From NCBI GenBank assembly GCA_002396125.1, contig DGWL01000094.1, positions 1 to 46,710 of the forward strand: 46,710 nucleotides of DNA. The letters run 5' to 3'. A program made the translations under genes and the position numbers. The notes beneath the pieces were generated by a model. It had not been told where the DNA came from, did no database searches, and was given only the letters and a program-made list of their open reading frames with translations. Positions within the stretch are counted from its first letter, which is position 1; each line of letters starts with the position of its first letter. Shown here piece by piece: positions 33,884-42,372 of the stretch. This stretch comes from Porphyromonadaceae bacterium UBA4259 (lineage in GTDB: Bacteria > Bacteroidota > Bacteroidia > Bacteroidales > Muribaculaceae).

Positions 33884-33918
33884 ATTGCGTGAGATAATAG
33901 AAATAATTGTTACCTTTG
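33884..33918 (+). promoter_or_regulatory. Promoter of the cmk operon
   Basis: TACCTTTG at 33911-33918 matches TAnnTTTG exactly; an ATTG at 33884-33887 is a possible -33 element at longer spacing (23 bases). The leader would be about 35 bases. Confidence 0.5.
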
Positions 33919-33958
33919 TGGTTGAAATAAGAAACACCACAAAAACAAAACGCGCATT

Positions 33959-34651
33959 ATGGAAAAGAAACGCATCACAATAGCAATCGACGGCCACTCG
34001 TCATGTGGCAAGAGCACAATGGCCAAGGCTCTTGCCAAGCGCATTGGCTATGCCTATATAGACACCGGCGCCATGTATCGTGCTGTCACGCTCTACTGCC
34101 TGGAGCACGACATGATAAAGGGGGACGAGGTTAACAAGCCTCGCCTGCGCCGCCACATGAGCAAGATTGAAATCACCTTCAAAGTGAACGATGAGGGCAA
34201 GAGCGAGACATGGCTCAACGGCAAGAATGTGGAGCAAGAAATTCGCGGCATGGAGGTGAGCAGCAAGGTGAGCCTGATTGCCGCCATTGGTTTCGTGCGC
34301 CGTGCCATGGTGGCTCAGCAACAGGCCATGGGTCGCAACAAGGGCATAGTGATGGACGGGCGCGACATTGGCACCGTGGTATTCCCCGATGCCGAGCTCA
34401 AGGTGTTTGTCACCGCATCAGCACAAGTTCGCGCCGAGCGTCGCTACAAGGAACTGCAGAGCAAGGGCGACACCACCACAACCTTTGACGAGGTGCTTGC
34501 CAACGTTGTGGAACGCGACCGCATCGACTCCAGCCGCAAGGAGAGCCCCCTGCGCCAAGCCGACGATGCCCTGTTGCTCGACAACTCCCACCTGAGCCTC
34601 GACGAGCAGAATGAGTGGCTCTACAATGAATATCTTTCAAGGATTAAGTAA
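33959..34651 (+). CDS. cmk: Cytidylate kinase
   Basis: A 230-residue cytoplasmic kinase that phosphorylates CMP and dCMP with ATP, supplying nucleotides for RNA, DNA and lipid synthesis. P-loop GHSSCGKST (about 12-20), the [10 protein letters not shown] substrate loop (about 37-46), [11 protein letters not shown] (about 132-142) and the lid-region stretch [10 protein letters not shown] (about 160). The P-loop has Ser-Ser-Cys in place of the usual Ala-Gly-Ser, a variant seen in Bacteroidetes as I recall. Length is normal. It heads a tight operon with ispH (18-base gap), the DUF3298 protein and the DUF2400 protein. Confidence 0.95.
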   Translation: MEKKRITIAIDGHSSCGKSTMAKALAKRIGYAYIDTGAMYRAVTLYCLEHDMIKGDEVNKPRLRRHMSKIEITFKVNDEGKSETWLNGKNVEQEIRGMEVSSKVSLIAAIGFVRRAMVAQQQAMGRNKGIVMDGRDIGTVVFPDAELKVFVTASAQVRAERRYKELQSKGDTTTTFDEVLANVVERDRIDSSRKESPLRQADDALLLDNSHLSLDEQNEWLYNEYLSRIK

Positions 34652-34669
34652 CACAACGATGGGGTTAAA

Positions 34670-35533
34670 ATGAATATTGAGATTGACAACAGGTCGGGGT
34701 TTTGCTTTGGTGTCACCACAGCCATCAGCAAGGCCGAGGAGGAGCTAAACAAGACAGGACACCTGTACTGCCTTGGCGACATTGTGCACAACAGCAATGA
34801 GGTGGAGCGACTCAAGCAGAAAGGCCTAGAGACAATCACCCACGACCAGTTGCGTGAACTAAAGGACGTGAAAGTGCTGCTTCGCGCCCATGGTGAGCCT
34901 CCCGAGACCTATGAGACGGCACGACGCAACAATATTGAAATTATCGATGCCACCTGCCCGGTGGTGCTGCAACTGCAGCGACGCATCAACAAGAGCTATA
35001 ACGAAGAAGGCGACGAGCGACCTCAAATTGTGATTTATGGCAAGCGAGGTCATGCCGAGGTAAATGGCCTCGTCGGCCAAACCCAAGGCAACGCTCTTGT
35101 TATCGAGAACATTAACGAAATCAACAAAATTGATTTCACGCGCGACATCTACCTCTACTCACAGACCACCAAGTCGCTCCAGGGTTTCAAAACCATAGTG
35201 GAGGAAATCAAGAAGCGCATAGCCGGCGGCGTGCAATTCAAGAGCTACGACACCATTTGCCGCTCGGTAGCCAACCGCATCCCGCAAATCAGGCAGTTTG
35301 CCAGCCGCCACGAGCTCATCCTCTTTGTGTGCGGCAGCAAGTCGAGCAACGGCAAGATTCTCTTTGCCGAGTGTCTTGATGCCAACGCCAATTCTCACAT
35401 GATAAGCAACGAGAACGAGATTGACCGGTCGTGGCTTGAAGGAAAGCAGAGCATAGGAATATGCGGTGCCACATCCACACCACGCTGGCTCATGAACCGT
35501 GTCAAGAATTTTGTTGAACACAACACACTATAG
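34670..35533 (+). CDS. ispH: 4-hydroxy-3-methylbut-2-enyl diphosphate reductase
   Basis: A 287-residue iron-sulphur enzyme of the MEP pathway. It reduces HMBPP to isopentenyl and dimethylallyl diphosphate, the precursors of menaquinone side chains and undecaprenyl carrier. The three iron-binding cysteines are Cys12 (SGFCFGV), Cys96 (DATCPVV) and Cys197 (DTICRSV). Other family motifs present are GDIVHN, RAHGEPP, GKRGHAEVNGL and the SSNGKILFA and GICGATSTP stretches. Length is normal. It overlaps nothing; the next gene starts six bases after its stop. Confidence 0.96.
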   Translation: MNIEIDNRSGFCFGVTTAISKAEEELNKTGHLYCLGDIVHNSNEVERLKQKGLETITHDQLRELKDVKVLLRAHGEPPETYETARRNNIEIIDATCPVVLQLQRRINKSYNEEGDERPQIVIYGKRGHAEVNGLVGQTQGNALVIENINEINKIDFTRDIYLYSQTTKSLQGFKTIVEEIKKRIAGGVQFKSYDTICRSVANRIPQIRQFASRHELILFVCGSKSSNGKILFAECLDANANSHMISNENEIDRSWLEGKQSIGICGATSTPRWLMNRVKNFVEHNTL

Positions 35534-35539
35534 CCAGCC

Positions 35540-36475
35540 ATGACAAAGCGCACATTGTATATCATCATTTGCCTGCTACTGCTGCTCGACGCTGCGGCAA
35601 TATTCATCTACCTGGTGGGCAACATCAACCGCGACGGCAAGAGCTCGTTGCTGTCGTTGCGCGACAAGAATGTCCCTGTCGAGAAAGCCGACACCATTCC
35701 CGACCGCCTCAGTGATGACCGCTTCGACACCATTACGCGCAGCGCCAGCTTTGTGGCAAGCAACAAAGTGCTCGTTGACGATGAGCAGAAGCGCATGACG
35801 AGCACCATCAAGTTCAAGGTGGTGTGGCCTCTCTCAATTAATGGGAACCGCGACCTTAACACTCTCGAGAACGAGATTATCGAGACCATGATGGGGCACA
35901 GCTATGGCAGCATAGAAGAAGCTATTGATGTGACAATGGCCAACCCCCACTTTGCGAGCACGGCTAAAGAATTTACCCGCGTGAGCGACCCCATGCTCAC
36001 CGACTCGGGCAGCAACCACACCAAGCAACTTTATCGAGCATTCCCCTACTTCCGCACCAACTATCTGCTGGAGTATGTGATACTCGTTGAAAAATATGAC
36101 GGCCACAAGATGCATCGCACCATGAACATTGTTCACTACGACCGACTTCATCACAACATTATCACGCTCGACAAAATATTCGACCTCACCAAGCGTGACG
36201 AAATCTTGGCGCTCGTCAACCAAAGCATAGAACGGCTCAAGACCGAGAAGAAAAACAAGCAAATTCACGAGACATCGGTGATGCCCACACAGTTCCTGCT
36301 GGGCACCAAGAGTGTGATATTCTATATGCCCGACGGTCGCATAGCTCCAGTGGGATCGGGGCTCTACGAAGTGAGCGTAAAAAACGATGCCCTAAAACCC
36401 TATTTCACAAACTTCTACACCGAGTTGCTGAACAACGACTCCCACTTCGACTCTCTTGGGTTCCTAGTGTGGTAG
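35540..36475 (+). CDS. DUF3298-type protein with N-terminal membrane anchor
   Basis: A 311-residue protein. Residues 5-27 form a single membrane helix (LYIIICLLLLLDAAAIFIYL) with the rest outside the cytoplasm. The C-terminal region (about 150-310) looks like the RsiV/DUF3298-type fold: YFRTNYLLEYVILVEKYDG, NIVHYDRLHHNIITLDKIFDL, TQFLLGTKSVIFYMPDGRIAP. RsiV in Bacillus is an anti-sigma factor that binds lysozyme, but that role cannot be assumed here because no sigma factor is next to it. It is inside the cmk-ispH transcript and ends next to the DUF2400 gene. Confidence 0.8.
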   Translation: MTKRTLYIIICLLLLLDAAAIFIYLVGNINRDGKSSLLSLRDKNVPVEKADTIPDRLSDDRFDTITRSASFVASNKVLVDDEQKRMTSTIKFKVVWPLSINGNRDLNTLENEIIETMMGHSYGSIEEAIDVTMANPHFASTAKEFTRVSDPMLTDSGSNHTKQLYRAFPYFRTNYLLEYVILVEKYDGHKMHRTMNIVHYDRLHHNIITLDKIFDLTKRDEILALVNQSIERLKTEKKNKQIHETSVMPTQFLLGTKSVIFYMPDGRIAPVGSGLYEVSVKNDALKPYFTNFYTELLNNDSHFDSLGFLVW

Positions 36476-36507
36476 AGCAATGCGATAAAATGTGTAAAAA
36501 CTCCACA

Positions 36508-37290
36508 ATGACCGACCAAGAATTCAACAGCCTGCACGAGTTTCTCGACCGCGAGGCAGCGAGAATCAACAACACTCGTTTTATTGCCAACGACCCCGTG
36601 CAATTTCCGCGGCGGTTCAACGCGCTGCAAGACATTGAGATTGCCGCGCTGCTCTCGGCAACAATTGCGTGGGGCAATCGCAAGATGATTTGCAACAACT
36701 GCGAGAAGATGCTCACCATCATGGATAACGCGCCGGCAAGCTACGTGATGAGCGAGGCCTACGAAGACCTTCCCGACGAACTAAACCTGCACCGCACTTT
36801 CTTTGCACGCGACTTTAAGCACATGCTGCGAGGCTTGCATAGCATCTATCGCCGTCATGCTTCGCTCAACGACTTTGCCGCTGCCAATCATGTGGGCAAC
36901 CACCCCACCCCGGCATGGCGGCTGGTAGAACTCATGCAAGAGGAATTCAAGAGCGCCAATGGCGGTTGCACCGACTCGCGCTGCCTGCCCACCAAGCTCG
37001 ACAACACGGCACTCAAGCGCATCAACATGGCACTCAGGTGGCTAGTGCGCGATGATGGCATCGTCGACATGGGCGTGTGGACTGCCATCGACCCATCGCA
37101 GCTGTTTATCCCGCTCGACGTGCATGTGGGCGACACTGCTCGCGCACTTGGCATGATTACCCGCCGCGCCAACGACAAGAAGACCGTGCTAGAACTCACA
37201 GCCCAGTTACGCCGCATGCGCCCCGACGACCCCGTCGTCTACGACTATGCCCTTTTTGGCATCGGCATCGGCGACAAGTACGTTGGTTAG
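36508..37290 (+). CDS. TIGR02757 (DUF2400) family protein
   Basis: A 260-residue protein of the TIGR02757/DUF2400 family: RFIANDPVQFPRRFNALQDIEIAALLSATIAWGNRKMI (spread over about 23-60), a central LHRTFFARDFKHMLRGL stretch and the end motif LDVHVGDTARALG, DYALFGIGIG. Members resemble HhH-type DNA-repair proteins in fold but have no defined activity. The frame opens from a GTG at 36469 that overlaps the DUF3298 gene and passes ATGs at 36490 and 36508; I chose 36508 because MTDQEFNSLHEFL fits the usual family start, with 36490 as an alternative. Last gene of the cmk operon, followed by a strong terminator. Confidence 0.82.
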   Translation: MTDQEFNSLHEFLDREAARINNTRFIANDPVQFPRRFNALQDIEIAALLSATIAWGNRKMICNNCEKMLTIMDNAPASYVMSEAYEDLPDELNLHRTFFARDFKHMLRGLHSIYRRHASLNDFAAANHVGNHPTPAWRLVELMQEEFKSANGGCTDSRCLPTKLDNTALKRINMALRWLVRDDGIVDMGVWTAIDPSQLFIPLDVHVGDTARALGMITRRANDKKTVLELTAQLRRMRPDDPVVYDYALFGIGIGDKYVG

Positions 37291-37311
37291 TGAACTGCAG
37301 TCGAATACACT

Positions 37312-37353
37312 AACAGCGCTATCAAAGCTAAAGTTTTGATAGCGCTGTTGTTT
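37312..37353 (+). terminator. Terminator of the cmk operon, possibly bidirectional
   Basis: AACAGCGCTATCAAA (37312-37326) pairs perfectly with TTTGATAGCGCTGTT (37335-37349), 15 bp, followed by GTTTTAATT on the plus strand. It sits between the convergent DUF2400 gene and the secreted protein gene at 37370. Confidence 0.85.
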
Positions 37354-37369
37354 TAATTGTTGTTCTAAT

Positions 37370-37897
37370 TTAGCGGAGTGGCTGTGTGCCCACTTGGGTA
37401 ATTTTGTAGGCTCCCTCTTCGCCTCCCACAGTGAAGTAGCACTTTTTCTCACCGGCACTCACCTCAAAGCACTGTCCAAAGCGCTTGACAAAGAAATTAC
37501 CGGGATTGATTGTGCCATCGCAGGTGATGATGTTCCAGTTATAATTGCCCTGATCATCCTTGAGCATCTCAAGAGCCTCGTCGGTAAACTTGGGCTTGAT
37601 GTAACGGAAGTAGCCCTCGTTGCTGATATTACCTGTGTAAACATAGGTCATGTAGAAATCCTGAAGGAAAGCCATTTCAAGGTCGGAAACGTCGCCATTG
37701 GCATAGCGGGTTGCACCGTCGTTGGTGTACATGCCCTGCTGAATGGTGGTGTTGCTACCTAGCTTGGCCTTCTTCTGCTGTGTGGTTTGGGTGGTGGTGG
37801 CGCGTTTCTTGGCTGTTTTCTTAACCTTAGCGTCGGCACCGACTGCTGTACCCATCACAAGTGCTACGATGGTTACAAGGAATAAAATCTTCTTCAT
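37370..37897 (-). CDS. Small secreted protein of unknown function
   Basis: A 175-residue exported protein. Residues 1-23 are a signal peptide (ILFLVTIVALVMGTAVGADA). A Lys/Thr/Gln-rich linker (about 24-50, VKKTAKKRATTTQTTQQKKA) precedes a folded-looking C-terminal part (about 55-175) with GVA-less alternation, DLEMAFLQDFYMTYVYTG, FTDEALEMLKDD and a closing beta-rich GEKKCYFTVGGEEGAYKITQ. Two Cys residues in that half (CDGT and FGQCFE/KKCYF) could form a disulphide. I recognise no family. The architecture, an ordered small domain after a basic linker, is similar to small secreted proteins of Bacteroidales and possibly to DUF3828-like proteins, but I cannot claim membership. Confidence 0.8.
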   Translation of the reverse strand: MKKILFLVTIVALVMGTAVGADAKVKKTAKKRATTTQTTQQKKAKLGSNTTIQQGMYTNDGATRYANGDVSDLEMAFLQDFYMTYVYTGNISNEGYFRYIKPKFTDEALEMLKDDQGNYNWNIITCDGTINPGNFFVKRFGQCFEVSAGEKKCYFTVGGEEGAYKITQVGTQPLR

Positions 37898-37988
37898 AGT
37901 AGTGTGCTCTTTAATGTTAATTATACTGTTTTGTTATCTCATTCAATAAAAAAACTCCTTAACTTTGACTCGACAACCCGCTAATGGT

Positions 37989-38966
37989 TTAAAACACAAA
38001 CCACAAGCTAGTGTCGAAGCGCGGCAAGGCATAGACCTGCACGTCCTTGTCCTGCTCGCTGGGGGCATTGCTGCCATCGCCCACGGTGAGGCCACGCCCC
38101 TGCAACGCTTGTCTCATGGCACCCAGCGCGACTGCTGGAGTGTTGTTGTCGTCACTCAAGTGGCACAAAAACACCCAGTCGAGCCCCTGGTGATAGTGGC
38201 TTGCGACAAATTGTGCCGCCACCTCGTTGTCGAGATGCCCCTTCTCTCCACGCACCCGTGCTTTGAGATACTCGGGGTATCGCCCTGTATCGAGCATGTT
38301 GCGGTCATAGTTGCTCTCAATCATCAAGTAACTGGCCTGGCTCATGTAGTGCTCGGCACGAGGAGTGATAACCCCCATGTCGGTTGCCACGACAAAGTTT
38401 TTGCCGCCTGCCTCGATGCTGAATCCCATGTTGTCGATCGCGTCGTGCGATGTTTCAAAGGCAGTGAATTTCATGCCTGCAAGAAAGAACGGAATCTCCT
38501 TGAAGATACTCACCTGGTAGTCCTTGATGCGCCTGGAAATGTTGTGGTGGCGCAGCATTCCTCCCATGAGCCGCGGCGTGCAATAGATGCGCATGTGCTT
38601 ATTCTCGCGCACTATGCGATAGGCATAGCGAATGTGGTCGGCATGGTCGTGGGTGAGCACAATACCTTTCACACGGCTAATCCTAATGCCGTTGGCCTCC
38701 AGGTCACGATACACATGACTGGGGTCAACTCCTGCATCAATCAGCACTCCTCCGTTCTCGTTACCCAGAAACGAGCAGTTGCCACTGCTTCCGCTTCCAA
38801 AACTCACAAACTGCAGTCCGCTCCACTCTTGGTCATTACCAGAGTTCGAGCTCTGCTCCTGTTGCGAGTCATCATCCTCAAAATTAAGTTCACCAATGGC
38901 ATACTTTTGTATCCATCGGTTATCGCCAAGCCTCTGCCGGCGAAATCTATCATTGTTTTTACTCAT
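37989..38966 (-). CDS. MBL-fold metallohydrolase, YycJ/WalJ-like
   Basis: A 325-residue cytoplasmic hydrolase of the metallo-beta-lactamase superfamily. The core starts at about residue 51 with LQFVSFGSGSSGNCSFLG, the typical start of the YycJ group, and contains the metal-binding THDHADH (about 104-110), SHDA (about 172-175, HDAIDNMGF) and later metal-ligand region MIESNYDRNML and the FLCHLSDDNNTP end. YycJ-type proteins have been linked to exonuclease activity and DNA mismatch handling. Unlike the usual members, it carries a 50-residue N-terminal extension rich in Asp, Gln and Ser (DDDSQQEQSSNSGND). Confidence 0.85.
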   Translation of the reverse strand: MSKNNDRFRRQRLGDNRWIQKYAIGELNFEDDDSQQEQSSNSGNDQEWSGLQFVSFGSGSSGNCSFLGNENGGVLIDAGVDPSHVYRDLEANGIRISRVKGIVLTHDHADHIRYAYRIVRENKHMRIYCTPRLMGGMLRHHNISRRIKDYQVSIFKEIPFFLAGMKFTAFETSHDAIDNMGFSIEAGGKNFVVATDMGVITPRAEHYMSQASYLMIESNYDRNMLDTGRYPEYLKARVRGEKGHLDNEVAAQFVASHYHQGLDWVFLCHLSDDNNTPAVALGAMRQALQGRGLTVGDGSNAPSEQDKDVQVYALPRFDTSLWFVF

Positions 38967-39099
38967 TTTCTTAATAAAATGCTCACGCTCGCAAGGCGTT
39001 CAAACAAGTTGAAGCCTTCGCTCGATTGCATTTTTCAACATAGCCGCCCGGCACGATTCTCGACACCCGAGCGGTTGTCATCACTCCCCCTCACCTTGC

Positions 39100-39807
39100 T
39101 CACTTATAAAGCAAGAAAATTGTGGGCACCTTGTGAAGATTGGGGAGGTGGCCAGCCCATTGCTTCACGCCACGTGTGACGATGCTCTGCGAGGGGCCGG
39201 TGATGTCGGTAGCGATGCACAATTTTATGCTTGCCGGCATCAGCTTGCACAGCTCGGCAGCGAGGGCATTGTTGCGATAGGGAGTCTCAATAAAGATTTG
39301 CGTCTGGTTCTCATGCAAGATGCGATGTTCCATCTCCTTGAGGCGTCGAGCGCGCTCGGCGGCATCGATGGGCAGGTAGCCAACGAAGGCAAAACTCTGG
39401 CCGTTAAATCCCGAGGCCATGAGCCCCATCAAGATGCTTGACGGCCCCACGAGCGGAATCACCTTCAATCCCTTGCGCTGAGCAATTGCCACAACATCGG
39501 CACCGGGGTCGGCAATGGCCGGGCATCCCGCCTCGCTAATCACTCCCACGGGCTCACCATTCTCAAGGGGGGATAGCATGGGAGCGATGTCCTCGGGGTG
39601 AGTGTGACGATTGAGCTCGGCAAAGGTGAGACTGTCGATGTCAATGTCGCGGTCGCATCTTTTCAAAAAGCGCCTTGCCGAGCGCACATTCTCAACAATG
39701 AAATGCTTGATGTGGCTCACAATCTTGATGTTGCCGCTTGGCAACACCTGGTCGAGCCCAACGTCGCTGAGCTCAACGGGAATAAGATATAGTGCCGTTT
39801 CAATCAT
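39100..39807 (-). CDS. RsmI-type SAM-dependent methyltransferase
   Basis: A 235-residue cytoplasmic methyltransferase of the tetrapyrrole-methylase fold used by RsmI, which 2'-O-methylates C1402 of 16S rRNA. Motifs: VGVISEAGCPAIADPGADVV (about 87-106, SAM site), VGPSSILMGLMASGFNG, FVGYLP, and FIETPYRNNAL. The N-terminus, SHIKHFIVENVRSARRF, is shorter and different from classical RsmI, and Bacteroidetes usually encode two such paralogues; this is probably the shorter one, so the exact target is open. It is followed by a 130-base gap before the MBL-fold gene, in which I see nothing distinct. Confidence 0.85.
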   Translation of the reverse strand: MIETALYLIPVELSDVGLDQVLPSGNIKIVSHIKHFIVENVRSARRFLKRCDRDIDIDSLTFAELNRHTHPEDIAPMLSPLENGEPVGVISEAGCPAIADPGADVVAIAQRKGLKVIPLVGPSSILMGLMASGFNGQSFAFVGYLPIDAAERARRLKEMEHRILHENQTQIFIETPYRNNALAAELCKLMPASIKLCIATDITGPSQSIVTRGVKQWAGHLPNLHKVPTIFLLYK

Positions 39808-39880
39808 TTACATGCAGTTTTAATTTACAAAGGTAATGAATTTACTCCAATAGGTCTCCATTCAGCGACCAAAAAAATCA

Positions 39881-39913
39881 AAAAAAGTGCCCAAGGCATT
39901 AATCCTTGAGCAC
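39881..39913 (-). terminator. Terminator after the M6 protease gene
   Basis: GTGCCCAAGG (39887-39896) pairs with CCTTGAGCAC (39904-39913), 10 bp with one G-U pair, followed on the minus strand by TTTTTTTGATTTTTTT. It lies about 25 bases after the stop. Confidence 0.9.
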
Positions 39914-39938
39914 ATTAGAGAGTTATTGACCCACTCTA

Positions 39939-42155
39939 TTATTCGCCACCCAAAATAATCTTGTAGACTGCGGTAACGTCGGCACTGTTGATGGTGTTAT
40001 CGCCATTTTGGTCGCCGTTAACAATCTTGCTGTCATCGTTGTTGAGGATGAACTGATACAGAGCGGTAACATCGGCACTGTTGCAAACGCCATCACCATT
40101 CACGTCGCCGGGAATGCTGGCGTCAATCGCACCGCTATTATAGATAGTGAAGTCGTCGACATAGCATGCCTTGGTCGAGCCTGCCGAGCAATTGATGCGG
40201 AAACGTGCAGGAACATTCACACTCATGGGGAAGTAGAATGTGTTTTTCACCTTAGAAGTTGCCACGCAAGCAGTCTCACCGCCTGCCGAGATTTGAGTTT
40301 CCCAAGTTTGGCCGCCGTCGGTCGACATTTGCAGCTGGTACTTGCTCTCGCTATTATTGGGGTTGTATACGTCAAACGTAATCATGTCAATTTTGTAGGC
40401 TACATCCTCGGCCATGGTCAGAACGCTTGGTTTGGGCATTGCGATGGCAATGTTGCCATTGCACTGAGTAGCATCGCTTGGTGTAGTGGCATAGCTCCTG
40501 TTGAAGTCCCACTTCACAAGCGAGCCCTGCACACCGGTGAGGTTCTTGTCGGTAGTGGCAGGCATTGGCTCAAAGTCCTCGACAGCACCTTGCATCCCGC
40601 CATCCTTTACAACCTTGAACTTTACAACCTCTCCATCCTCGACGATCGACACGATGTTATAAGCATTGCGCAAACCTGCATAGGTGAGCAAGTTGGGCTC
40701 AGTATCATTGGTGAGCATTGCTACACCCCTGGTACCTGGGAATGGATCGGAAGGTGACTGGAAAGTCTTAGAATTACCGGCGCGCAGCAGTTCATAATAT
40801 AGACGCTGAGCATCGGCATTAGGTCCATTGCTGTCCCACACCGAGGCATTGGTAGAGTCCACACGTGCCACCATCATGCCATGGCCGGGAGCATATAAGT
40901 CCCACTTGGTGCGCTGACGGTTCTCTATGAGGAATATCTCTTTATTTTGAGGACTCTTGAGAATGTAACCTTCGCCAGTGGAGCCAATGGGGTTGAGCTC
41001 GTAATCGCCCTCGGCTGTAATAACCTGATAGTTAGCAAAACCTGTTGAATAACGGTCGTAGAGACTATAGGCCACAGGAGTGCGGGCATTGTTCTGGTAA
41101 TTACCACCAGCCATCAAGTCCCACTCGCCGGGATGCTGTGCCTCACCATAGGTACCATCATTGTTCTCGTTGGTATCGTAGAGGTCGGGCAAGCCCAGCA
41201 CATGACTGAACTCATGGCAGATGGTGCCAATGCCGTCGAAGATGCCGTTGCTCTTGGCATAGATATACTCGGCCGAGCAAGCGTAGTCGCGGAATTTCTT
41301 GCCGTCGTAGGTCGACCAACTTCCTCCGAACCAGCCTCGGTGAGGCCACAAGTGATAGGGCTTGCTGGGGTCACTACTCGAAGGTGTATCGGCAACAATG
41401 AAATAAATAAGATCGACATAACCGTCATTATCTATATCATATTGGCTATAGTCCACTTGCGAGTCGGCAGCCTTGGCTGCAGCGAGCAGAATTTGAGATG
41501 CTTTACTATTTCCCTCATTCACTTTGAAATTAACATCAATGGGACCCACCACGTCAAAATGTGGAGCGAAGACACCGTTGCTGTTGTCGTAGAAATAGTC
41601 GCGTACACTACCTGTGCAACTTCCGTAGGGATTGTAGGAGCCGTCCTCGTTGGTGTAGCCGGTATAGTTGGCATCATTAATCATGTGGTTGTAGAAGTCG
41701 TTCACATCGGTGCGAGTAAACTTCGAGTCACTGAAGTTCACGAGAATTACCAATCCGTGAAAATTGTTGTAATTGATATACTTGGGCAAGTTATCACGTT
41801 CTACGCGCGCTTTCCTGCCTTTTTCAACAGCCTTTGCCGATTTCAGGTTCTTGCCAGTCTTCTCAAGCCACACTTTATCGCTGGCAGTGCGCTGTTGCGC
41901 ATCGCGAGCCACAATTTTGCTGGGGACCACCTGGTCATTGATGAGAGTTCCGTAGTAGTAGAAACCATTATCGCTCAAGACAATAGTGTAACCATCCTCG
42001 GTGGTGAGATAGTTGTGGAACTCATCACCCTTGATTCTCACGGTAATCTCGGTTCCATCGGGCTGAGTCACCTTTTGTGGTGTTGGGATAGCCGGCACAG
42101 CGCTAGCACCCAAGCAAGCGGCAGCGGCCATCAATGTTAATAGTATTTTTTTCAT
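39939..42155 (-). CDS. Secreted M6-family metalloprotease with C-terminal dockerin
   Basis: A 738-residue exported zinc protease of the M6 (immune inhibitor A-like) group. Signal peptide about 1-19 (LMAAAACLGASA). A propeptide-like segment (about 20-125) precedes the catalytic domain with the metal-binding HEFSH at 314-318 followed by the VLGLPDLYDT stretch; the third ligand is probably Asp in that stretch. A beta-rich domain (about 535-675) follows. The C-terminus (about 679-738) is a type-I dockerin with two calcium-loop repeats, DVNGDGVCNSADVTALY and DQNGDNTINSADVTAVY. Dockerins bind cohesins in cellulosomes, but no cohesin is here; in Bacteroidetes they may act otherwise. Single-gene unit. 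Confidence 0.9.
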   Translation of the reverse strand: MKKILLTLMAAAACLGASAVPAIPTPQKVTQPDGTEITVRIKGDEFHNYLTTEDGYTIVLSDNGFYYYGTLINDQVVPSKIVARDAQQRTASDKVWLEKTGKNLKSAKAVEKGRKARVERDNLPKYINYNNFHGLVILVNFSDSKFTRTDVNDFYNHMINDANYTGYTNEDGSYNPYGSCTGSVRDYFYDNSNGVFAPHFDVVGPIDVNFKVNEGNSKASQILLAAAKAADSQVDYSQYDIDNDGYVDLIYFIVADTPSSSDPSKPYHLWPHRGWFGGSWSTYDGKKFRDYACSAEYIYAKSNGIFDGIGTICHEFSHVLGLPDLYDTNENNDGTYGEAQHPGEWDLMAGGNYQNNARTPVAYSLYDRYSTGFANYQVITAEGDYELNPIGSTGEGYILKSPQNKEIFLIENRQRTKWDLYAPGHGMMVARVDSTNASVWDSNGPNADAQRLYYELLRAGNSKTFQSPSDPFPGTRGVAMLTNDTEPNLLTYAGLRNAYNIVSIVEDGEVVKFKVVKDGGMQGAVEDFEPMPATTDKNLTGVQGSLVKWDFNRSYATTPSDATQCNGNIAIAMPKPSVLTMAEDVAYKIDMITFDVYNPNNSESKYQLQMSTDGGQTWETQISAGGETACVATSKVKNTFYFPMSVNVPARFRINCSAGSTKACYVDDFTIYNSGAIDASIPGDVNGDGVCNSADVTALYQFILNNDDSKIVNGDQNGDNTINSADVTAVYKIILGGE

Positions 42156-42209
42156 GTTTCCAAATAAATTGAATGTATAAATATTTTATTTTTTTTCTTA
42201 TGCAAAGTG

Positions 42210-42240
42210 CAAATATCGGTATTTTTTTTGACAGTCGCAA
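42210..42240 (-). promoter_or_regulatory. Promoter of the M6 protease gene
   Basis: GATATTTG at 42210-42217 (minus strand) is one base off TAnnTTTG, with TTG at 42238-42240 at 20 bases. The leader is about 50 bases. Confidence 0.45.
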
Positions 42241-42311
42241 GTTGAATAGCTGATAAATAATATTTTGAACACTTTTTGCACATTATTTAATGCTATTAGG
42301 AAATTTATTTT

Positions 42312-42319
42312 TACCTTTG
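42312..42319 (+). promoter_or_regulatory. -7 element of the Wzc-like kinase gene
   Basis: TACCTTTG matches TAnnTTTG exactly, about 55 bases ahead of the ATG. A -33 element is not obvious. It is divergent from the M6 promoter. Confidence 0.5.
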
Positions 42320-42372
42320 CACATTAAAAACACATTACGACACTATCATCTTCTTAAATATAGTTTAACACT

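Noticed and set aside
40000..42150. Long plus-strand frames over the M6 protease
   Set aside because: They lack any family-like content and lie opposite a clear signal-peptide/HEFSH/dockerin protein.
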